DNA of 11,548 nucleotides, taken from JBEIDK01 sp040383485 (lineage in GTDB: Bacteria; Bacteroidota; Bacteroidia; UBA4408). Below the pieces are notes generated by a model. That model did not search any database. It was given only the letters and a program-made list of their open reading frames with translations, and was not told where the DNA came from. Both the position numbers and the translations under genes were made by a program. Each line of letters begins with the position of its first letter. Position 1 is the first letter of the stretch. Of the stretch, positions 6,271 through 11,548 are shown piece by piece. The stretch covers positions 1-11,548 of the forward strand of contig JBEIDK010000105.1 in assembly GCA_040383485.1 (NCBI GenBank), in the 5' to 3' direction.

Positions 6271-7287
6271 ATGGGAAAGAGCAAAATTAGGTTCATATAC
6301 ATGTTAATAGGTGGCATAGCCATTTCAGCTGTTATACATGCTATTGTGCATTTTCCATCTCATGACCACCCCAAAATTTATGACCACTTAGTTACCATCA
6401 TCATAACATTTATTGTTTGGGAGGGTAACCTTTGGATTGACTACATATTGGATAAAAAAATTGCTTGGGAAAAAAATGCTGTTAAAAGAATTTTGTTTCA
6501 ACTCCCAATTAGTTTAATATATAGCATCATAGGAATTATGATACCCATGATGATTTATGACAACATTGTTTGTAGTATTCCTATTATAAAAAGAGAGGAA
6601 ATCATAATGTCATCTACCATAATTGGATTAATGGTTACTCTCATTCTTTTAGCTTCAGAAATTGGAATTCAATTTTTTAAGAAATGGAAAAAATCATTGA
6701 TTGATATTGAGCATTATAAAGCTGAAACATTACAAGCACAACTTCAAAATTTAAAAAATCAAATCAATCCACATTTTTTATTCAATAACCTCAGTGTATT
6801 GTCTTCATTGGTTTATAAAGACCAAGACAAAGCAGTTGATTTTATAAATCAACTATCGAAGGTGTATCGTTACCTACTTGACAATAGAAATAGCGAACTG
6901 GTAACACTTGAAAATGAGCTGACTTTTATAAAATCATATATCTATTTATTACAAATTAGATTCGACACAAATATTGCATTTAAAATAGAGGTGGAGCCAG
7001 AGTTTATGCATAAATTAATACCTCCACTTTCATTACAAATTCTAATTGAGAATGCTATTAAGCACAATGAAATATCAAATGAATTGCCACTTACAATTAG
7101 TATCAATGTTTTTGAAAATCAATTAATGATTGTCAATAATCTGCAGTTAAGAACCAATCACGAACCATCATCAAAAACCGGATTACAAAATATTAAAGAC
7201 CGCTATAAACATTTTACTGATAGAGAATTAGAAATAATAGAAAACGAAAAAAGTTTTATTGTAAAAATTCCTTTGTTGAGTAATTGA
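6271..7287 (+). CDS. LytS-type membrane sensor histidine kinase
   Basis: The 338-residue product is an inner-membrane sensor that would phosphorylate the LytTR regulator encoded next. Four hydrophobic segments are visible, at about residues 8-27, 38-56, 76-98 and 112-133. A short coiled segment (KAETLQAQLQNLKNQ, 150-164) leads to the His_kinase domain. NPHFLFNNL places the phospho-acceptor at H168. The ATPase part has the N-box LQILIENAIKHNE (255-267), VNNLQ (288-292), and a G-box region SKTGLQNIKDRY (301-312). In that G-box the first glycine of the usual GxGL pattern appears to be Lys302, a mild oddity. There is no separate extracellular sensing domain, so the signal is probably sensed in or near the membrane. 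The position directly behind the receptor and reductase genes suggests it monitors them or their substrate. Confidence 0.92.
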   Translation: MGKSKIRFIYMLIGGIAISAVIHAIVHFPSHDHPKIYDHLVTIIITFIVWEGNLWIDYILDKKIAWEKNAVKRILFQLPISLIYSIIGIMIPMMIYDNIVCSIPIIKREEIIMSSTIIGLMVTLILLASEIGIQFFKKWKKSLIDIEHYKAETLQAQLQNLKNQINPHFLFNNLSVLSSLVYKDQDKAVDFINQLSKVYRYLLDNRNSELVTLENELTFIKSYIYLLQIRFDTNIAFKIEVEPEFMHKLIPPLSLQILIENAIKHNEISNELPLTISINVFENQLMIVNNLQLRTNHEPSSKTGLQNIKDRYKHFTDRELEIIENEKSFIVKIPLLSN

Positions 7288-7298
7288 AAAACTATTTT

Positions 7299-7364
7299 TT
7301 GTCATTGCTGATTAGGCCGTAATCTTTAAATAGCATGAATTTCGGAACAAGTCCACAATGACAA
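7299..7364. repeat. 66-bp inverted-repeat element between kinase and regulator genes
   Basis: TTGTCATTG (7299-7307) and CAATGACAA (7356-7364) are perfect 9-bp inverted repeats. Inside them GATTA (7310-7314) and TAATC (7320-7324) form another perfect 5-bp hairpin with a GGCCG loop. The element could fold in the kinase-regulator transcript, or be a small non-autonomous mobile or REP-like repeat. It contains no gene. Confidence 0.5.
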
Positions 7365-7391
7365 TCGAATTAATATTTAAGAAATAATCTC

Positions 7392-8147
7392 ATGAAAGCA
7401 ATCATCATAGAAGACGAAAAATTATCGGCCGAGCATTTGGCAACACTTATTTTAAAAATTGATAATTCAATTGAAATTGTTGGCATCTACGAATCAGTAA
7501 AACAAGGTATTGCAGCATTTTCTAAAAGTATAAAATGCGATTTAATTTTTGCTGATATCCATTTAGCAGATGGTTTAAGTTTTGAAATATTTTCTAAAGT
7601 TATTATTGATACTCCAGTAATTTTCACAACAGCCTATGATGAATATGCCATAAAAGCTTTTAAATTAAATAGTGTTGATTATTTGCTAAAACCAATTGGT
7701 GTATCTGACTTAAAAAGCGCATTAGAGAAATTCAAAAAACTAAACAAACCTGCGCAAAGTATTGTTATTTCAGACATTGCTGAGGTATATCAAAATTTAA
7801 CCAAACAACACAAAACAAGATTCATGGTTAAAATGGGCGAAACTATTGCCTCGATAAAATCAGATGATATTACACATTTTATTTCAGAAGAAGGAGTTGT
7901 TTTGTTGGTTACCAATAGTGGCAAAAGATACATTACTGATTATACGCTTGATAATTTAGAAGAAATAATAGCTCCCGAAACTTTTTTTAGAATTAATAGA
8001 AAAGTAATTCTTAATATAAATTACATATCTAAAGTGAGTACCTATTTTAACAGCCGATTAAAGATAAGCACTCCAAATTTAATTGAAGATGAAGGTATTG
8101 TAAGTCGTGAGCGTGTTAATGATTTTAAAAGTTGGCTAGATAAGTAG
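7392..8147 (+). CDS. LytTR-family DNA-binding response regulator
   Basis: The 251-residue cytoplasmic transcription regulator is the expected partner of the LytS-type kinase before it. The receiver domain covers about residues 1-118, with the acidic pocket E7/D8, phospho-acceptor D55 in LIFADIHL, T79/T80 after IF, and K100-P101. The LytTR DNA-binding domain covers about 143-250 (RFMVKMGETIASIKSDDITH, then ITDYTLDNLEEI, then FFRINRKVILNINYISKV); the FxRxNR-type motif at 199-203 is characteristic. The gene lies 104 bases after the kinase, further than the 5 and 17 base gaps before it, and the gap holds an inverted-repeat element, so it may be partly uncoupled or have its own start. Its targets are not visible; the operon's own promoter is the obvious guess. 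The start ATG at 7392 gives the full receiver strand KAIIIEDE. Confidence 0.93.
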   Translation: MKAIIIEDEKLSAEHLATLILKIDNSIEIVGIYESVKQGIAAFSKSIKCDLIFADIHLADGLSFEIFSKVIIDTPVIFTTAYDEYAIKAFKLNSVDYLLKPIGVSDLKSALEKFKKLNKPAQSIVISDIAEVYQNLTKQHKTRFMVKMGETIASIKSDDITHFISEEGVVLLVTNSGKRYITDYTLDNLEEIIAPETFFRINRKVILNINYISKVSTYFNSRLKISTPNLIEDEGIVSRERVNDFKSWLDK

Positions 8148-8152
8148 TAGAT

Positions 8153-8190
8153 AATACCTACTAGGTATTAGTTTGAAACTAAAACCTAGT
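8153..8190. terminator. Convergent terminator region with two alternative hairpins
   Basis: Two overlapping stems lie between the stop of the response regulator and that of the convergent metal transporter. The first is AATACC (8153-8158) with GGTATT (8164-8169). The second and stronger is ACTAGGT (8160-8166) plus TTAGT (8168-8172) with ACTAA (8178-8182) plus ACCTAGT (8184-8190), 12 pairs with one A-A mismatch and a TTGAA loop. They cannot form together. No long U-run follows on either strand, but the place and symmetry suit a bidirectional transcript end. Confidence 0.55.
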
Positions 8191-8236
8191 ATTTGAATTA
8201 TAAAAATGTTGTCTGAAAAAAATATACATAAAAAAA

Positions 8237-9508
8237 TTATTTGCTAACCAATTGCAAGTATATAAGCACAAGAGCTGCTAAAGTCATAATAATTAAAGCT
8301 GCAAAGCCAAGAATATTGGTTATTTTTCCATTCACATTTTCGCCCATAATTTTTTTGTTGTTTGAAATATGTAGGATGATTGCAATTAAAACTGGAGCAG
8401 TTAAACCATATAAAATTGCAGTATAAATTAATGATTGAATTGGGGTTATGCCAATATAGTTTAATGACAAACCTAATAATAATGATATTGCAATAATTAC
8501 ATAGAATCCTTTTGCTTCATGAAATTTTTTATCAAGCCCTTGCTCCCATCCAAATGTCTCAGTAAAAATGTATGAAAGTGAACCACTTAATACAGGAATA
8601 GCAATTAGGCCAGTTCCAATAACACCAATTGCGAAAAGTAAGTATGCCAAATTACCTGCTAAAGGTTTAAGAGCCATTGCAGCTTGCTCAACGGTATCTA
8701 TTTTATGTATTCCAGCATTAAATAATACAGTACCAGTAGTTAGAATTATAAAATACATGACAAAACCAGAAACAGTCATTCCAAAATCTACATCTTGGTT
8801 TATTTCATGAATTATTTTCTTATTTACTACCAAATGACTCCTTTTATTTTTCATTTCCTCAACCTCAACTGAAGCTTGCCAAAAGAAAAGATATGGAGAA
8901 ATAGTTGTGCCAAGTATCCCAACAATAATGGCAATAAAATCCTTATCAAATTTTATGGTAGGAATAAAGGTAGCTTTGAAAATTACATTAAAATTTTGTT
9001 TTGAAAGAAATGGTACAATAAAATAAACCAACATTACGATACATAAATATTTAAGTACTGATGCTATTTTTTGATAGGGTAAATAAATAATTAAACCTAA
9101 AAGTATAATTGTAAATAACACACTGAAATAACTAGCATTAATTGTTGGGAATAACAAATTTCCTACAGCTCCCATTCCTGCAATATCAGCTCCAATATTC
9201 ATAACAATAGCTGGAAAACTAAATAATAACATTAAATACAAAACAGGTTTTGGGTAATGCTTTTTAAGTGTACCCGTTAAGCCTTGAGAAGTTACCAATC
9301 CTATTCTTGCGCACATTTGCTGAATGGAAGCCATGAGCGGAAAAGCAATAATTGAAGTCCATAAAGTTGCTAATCCATAAGCTGCACCAGCTTGCGAGTA
9401 GGTTGCTATTCCGGAAGGATCATCGTCACTTGCGCCAGTTACAAGTCCTGGTCCAAGTTTTTTCCAGCCACTAATAATCCTTGATGAAAATGTTTTCCTT
9501 TTTTTCAT
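8237..9508 (-). CDS. Nramp-family divalent metal transporter, divergent metal-site type
   Basis: The 423-residue integral inner-membrane protein has about 11 hydrophobic segments, the length and layout of Nramp proton-coupled Mn/Fe transporters. The first helix carries GPGLVTGASDDDPSG (19-33), where classical members have the metal-binding DPGN; here it is D30-P31-S32-G33. The sixth-helix motif, MPH in classical members, reads TTISPYLFFWQ (201-211), so the metal-coordinating Met is Ser204 and the His is Tyr206. IVMNIGADIAGM (101-112) matches the conserved third helix. The classical Met favours transition metals over Mg and Ca. Its loss, as in Nramp-related magnesium transporters, suggests altered selectivity, but this subgroup's substrate is not known to me. 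The gene is separately transcribed and converges on the regulator operon. The start at 9508 is an ATG preceded by A-rich DNA. Confidence 0.9.
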   Translation of the reverse strand: MKKRKTFSSRIISGWKKLGPGLVTGASDDDPSGIATYSQAGAAYGLATLWTSIIAFPLMASIQQMCARIGLVTSQGLTGTLKKHYPKPVLYLMLLFSFPAIVMNIGADIAGMGAVGNLLFPTINASYFSVLFTIILLGLIIYLPYQKIASVLKYLCIVMLVYFIVPFLSKQNFNVIFKATFIPTIKFDKDFIAIIVGILGTTISPYLFFWQASVEVEEMKNKRSHLVVNKKIIHEINQDVDFGMTVSGFVMYFIILTTGTVLFNAGIHKIDTVEQAAMALKPLAGNLAYLLFAIGVIGTGLIAIPVLSGSLSYIFTETFGWEQGLDKKFHEAKGFYVIIAISLLLGLSLNYIGITPIQSLIYTAILYGLTAPVLIAIILHISNNKKIMGENVNGKITNILGFAALIIMTLAALVLIYLQLVSK

Positions 9509-9540
9509 CTTTTACTTTATTATTAATATTTTGGTTAAAG

Positions 9541-9548
9541 CGAAAGTA
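9541..9548 (-). promoter_or_regulatory. Possible -7 promoter element of the Nramp gene
   Basis: On the minus strand TACTTTCG lies 32 bases before the ATG and matches TAnnTTTG except for C in the seventh position, a common variant. No convincing -33 TTG is seen. It lies in the 151-base gap (9509-9659) between the two minus-strand genes, which otherwise shows no gene or strong hairpin. Confidence 0.35.
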
Positions 9549-9659
9549 CACTAATTTAAAAGAGAATTTAAAAATAAATATGAGACAGCACAACAATCAT
9601 AAAATATTAAACCCAGATTACACTAATAAATAATTGGCTAGTTACTAAATCACGAAAAG

Positions 9660-11548
9660 TTACTCCGCAATTTTTAAAATCTTAGTATTAAATTGTTTGC
9701 CACCTTTACGAATATTCAGTAGATAAATACCATGATTCAATTCAGAAAAATCTATACTTTGAGTTAAGTTATTACTTAATCTTTTTTCTAACTTAAGATT
9801 TCCATTCAAGTCAAATAGCTTTAAAGTTGCTCCAATAAACTCTGGGTTATTTATTCCTAGATTTAATTTATTGTAAGTGGGATTTTGAATGCTAATAGAG
9901 ACTTTATCAATTGATATAGTTGCTGTATTTGTAATAAGTTCTAATTGTAAATTATTTAAATCATAACTCATCATAGACCTTGCATAAGTAGCAGCCACAA
10001 GTTGGTTTTGAGCAATATTAAAGTCAATATCTAGAACAGGATATACTGGCATATTATTACCAATTCTTTGCCAATTAATACCGCCATTTTGCGTAACAAA
10101 AACTCCCCCATCAGTAGCAATAAAAATTATATTTTCATCAGTTGGAAAAAGCAAAATATTATTAATTCCAAGATTGGGTAAATCGCCAGCTATACCTTGC
10201 CAAGTAGCACCATTATTTATACTCTTAAAAATATGAGGAGTGTTATCGCCATCTTTATAACCTGAAAAAGAAACGAAAATAGTATTTGCAGCCAACGGTG
10301 ATGCCTGCAAATGAGTGACGTATCTATTAGGCAAATTAGATGAAACATACTGCCAAGTCAAACCCGCATCTGGACTAAACCAAACATTATCATCAGTTGT
10401 ACCCGCGTATAAATAATTAGCGTTTATTGGAGACTGTTCTACGGTACTAATATTATGAAATCTAGGAGAATTGGTCCAACCAGTGTCGCAAAGGTCAGGA
10501 CTGATAGGTGTCCAAACTCCGCCGCTAGTAGCATTGTCAACTCTATATACCTTATCGGTTCCGCAAAATAAGGTAGTTGAAATGTGTTTACTAACGATAT
10601 ATGGCATGTCCCAATTTCTACGGTCATTAAAATCTATTCCAGAATTAAAACCACCAAAATTAAATGGTCCGGAAGTTGACTGCACTAAATTACCATTTTG
10701 TGTTTCCGCATAATACACTTGACTATTGTTCTCATCGAAATTAGGTTGGAAACCATCACCTCCGTAAAGCCTATCCCAATTATTAATGCTGCCATTATTG
10801 CCTCGTGTAGTACCATTATCTTGTGCCCCTCCATAGTAATTTGTTGCGTCGTGCATATTATAGGCAGTTCTATAAAACTGGGTGTTTGGTATATTATCTG
10901 CATCAGTCCAACTTACTCCATTATCTAGCGTCTTATAAAGTCCCCCATCGGTACATAAAAAAATTCCATTACTACTGAATCTTAAATCATGCTTGTCTGC
11001 ATGTACCTCATAAGTCCACCATTCAGGTGCACCAAGCTGCCATGTATTTCCCGCATCCTCACTCTTATATAAATCAACACCACCAATCCATAATTGATTA
11101 GAATTTTGTGGATTTATGTATATATGATTAAAGTACCAACCAAAGCCATTATACATTCCTACTAAATCAGATATATTTAAACTATTCCAATTTAAACCTG
11201 CATCAGTTGTTTTATAAATGCCACCTAGTTCTAATGTGCTATCAACATAATTTGCATATAATGTATTGGAGTTGTTTGGGTCAATAGCTAGCCCAATTCT
11301 AGAGGCAGGGTCTAATGGTAACCCTCCGCCTAAAGCTGTCCAACTTGCGCCACCATTATTTGTTTTGTATACTTTTGCAGCATTACCATATATTAAACTT
11401 TCACTATTATTTCTAATTCTATTCCAAGCAGAAGCATATAAAACTTGTGGATTTGAATTTGAAATTACCAAATCAATTATTCCTGCATCGTTACCAACAA
11501 ATAAATTTTGGGTCCATGTTACTCCTCCATTGGTTGATTTATATAGTC
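9660..11548 (-). CDS. Asp-box (sortilin/sialidase-like) propeller protein with T9SS sorting domain, 5' partial
   Basis: The frame is open to the right edge and gives 628 visible residues; the N-terminus and any signal peptide are outside. An internal TTG at 11469-11471 could be mistaken for a start, but upstream codons continue with LYKSTNGGVTW, another repeat, so the gene is truncated by the window. At least eight Asp-box-like turns (S/T-x-D/N-x-G-x-x-W) are visible: STNGGVTW, TNNGGASW, TTDAGLNW, SEDAGNTW, TLDNGVSW, SPDAGLTW, SINNGATW and TQNGGINW. They mark blade turns of one or two beta-propellers like those of sialidases and sortilin/VPS10 proteins. Asp-boxes are structural, so enzyme activity is not implied. 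The last 80 residues are a type A T9SS sorting domain (LKLFDLNGNLKLEKRL, then HGIYLLNIRKGGKQF). The protein is therefore expected to be secreted to the cell surface or medium. The stop (TAA) occupies 9660-9662 on the complement. Confidence 0.9.
   Translation of the reverse strand, partial: LYKSTNGGVTWTQNLFVGNDAGIIDLVISNSNPQVLYASAWNRIRNNSESLIYGNAAKVYKTNNGGASWTALGGGLPLDPASRIGLAIDPNNSNTLYANYVDSTLELGGIYKTTDAGLNWNSLNISDLVGMYNGFGWYFNHIYINPQNSNQLWIGGVDLYKSEDAGNTWQLGAPEWWTYEVHADKHDLRFSSNGIFLCTDGGLYKTLDNGVSWTDADNIPNTQFYRTAYNMHDATNYYGGAQDNGTTRGNNGSINNWDRLYGGDGFQPNFDENNSQVYYAETQNGNLVQSTSGPFNFGGFNSGIDFNDRRNWDMPYIVSKHISTTLFCGTDKVYRVDNATSGGVWTPISPDLCDTGWTNSPRFHNISTVEQSPINANYLYAGTTDDNVWFSPDAGLTWQYVSSNLPNRYVTHLQASPLAANTIFVSFSGYKDGDNTPHIFKSINNGATWQGIAGDLPNLGINNILLFPTDENIIFIATDGGVFVTQNGGINWQRIGNNMPVYPVLDIDFNIAQNQLVAATYARSMMSYDLNNLQLELITNTATISIDKVSISIQNPTYNKLNLGINNPEFIGATLKLFDLNGNLKLEKRLSNNLTQSIDFSELNHGIYLLNIRKGGKQFNTKILKIAE

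Noticed and set aside
10439..10928. Several 60-80 codon frames on both strands inside the Asp-box gene
   Set aside because: All overlap the long, well-supported frame with repeat motifs and none shows a recognisable domain.
11469..11471. TTG as the start codon of the Asp-box protein
   Set aside because: The frame continues upstream to the window edge with another Asp-box repeat, so this is an internal Leu codon and the gene is truncated by the window.

Overview
The window is AT-rich and has the features of a member of the phylum Bacteroidota. Two secreted proteins end in type IX secretion (T9SS) sorting domains. A TonB-dependent receptor carries the N-terminal carboxypeptidase-regulatory-like domain typical of the phylum. 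A LytS/LytTR two-component pair is present, ribosome binding sites are A-rich rather than GGAGG-like, and one promoter matches the Bacteroidota -7 motif TAnnTTTG. Genus or species cannot be read from the sequence.

Left region (1-1509). The 3' end of an unrecognised gene enters from the left edge. It is followed by what looks like one complete integron gene cassette, about 608-1320. A small membrane-protein ORF begins 14 bases after a GTTAGCGG core site. The ORF is followed by the exact complement CCGCTAAC and then a long imperfect palindrome ending in GTTATTAG, which is the layout of an attC recombination site of about 134 bp. No integrase gene lies in the window, so the cassette is either an orphan or part of a larger array to the left. 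An AT-rich hairpin before the cassette could be the previous attC.

Middle left (1510-3296). A secreted protein with seven repeats of about 50 residues, probably a seven-bladed beta-propeller, ends in a T9SS sorting domain. The 419 bases after it contain no gene. They hold a minus-strand sequence resembling the 3' end (domains V and VI) of a group II intron, a strong GC-rich hairpin with weaker attC-like flanks, and short direct and inverted repeats. This looks like a graveyard of mobile DNA.

Central block (3297-8147). Four plus-strand genes follow one another: TonB-dependent receptor, flavodoxin-fold NAD(P)H oxidoreductase, LytS-type histidine kinase and LytTR response regulator. The first three are separated by 5 and 17 bases and are probably one transcript. 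The regulator follows after 104 bases that contain a 66-base inverted-repeat element. A reasonable inference is that the kinase and regulator control the receptor and reductase, or respond to what they import or reduce. The ligand is not evident. A double hairpin at 8153-8190 closes the block.

Right region (8148-11548, minus strand). A divergent Nramp-family metal transporter, in which the usual DPGN and MPH metal-site motifs read DPSG and SPY, converges on the central block. Upstream of it on the same strand is the C-terminal part of a large secreted Asp-box (sortilin/sialidase-like) propeller protein with a T9SS sorting domain. Its N-terminus lies beyond the right edge.
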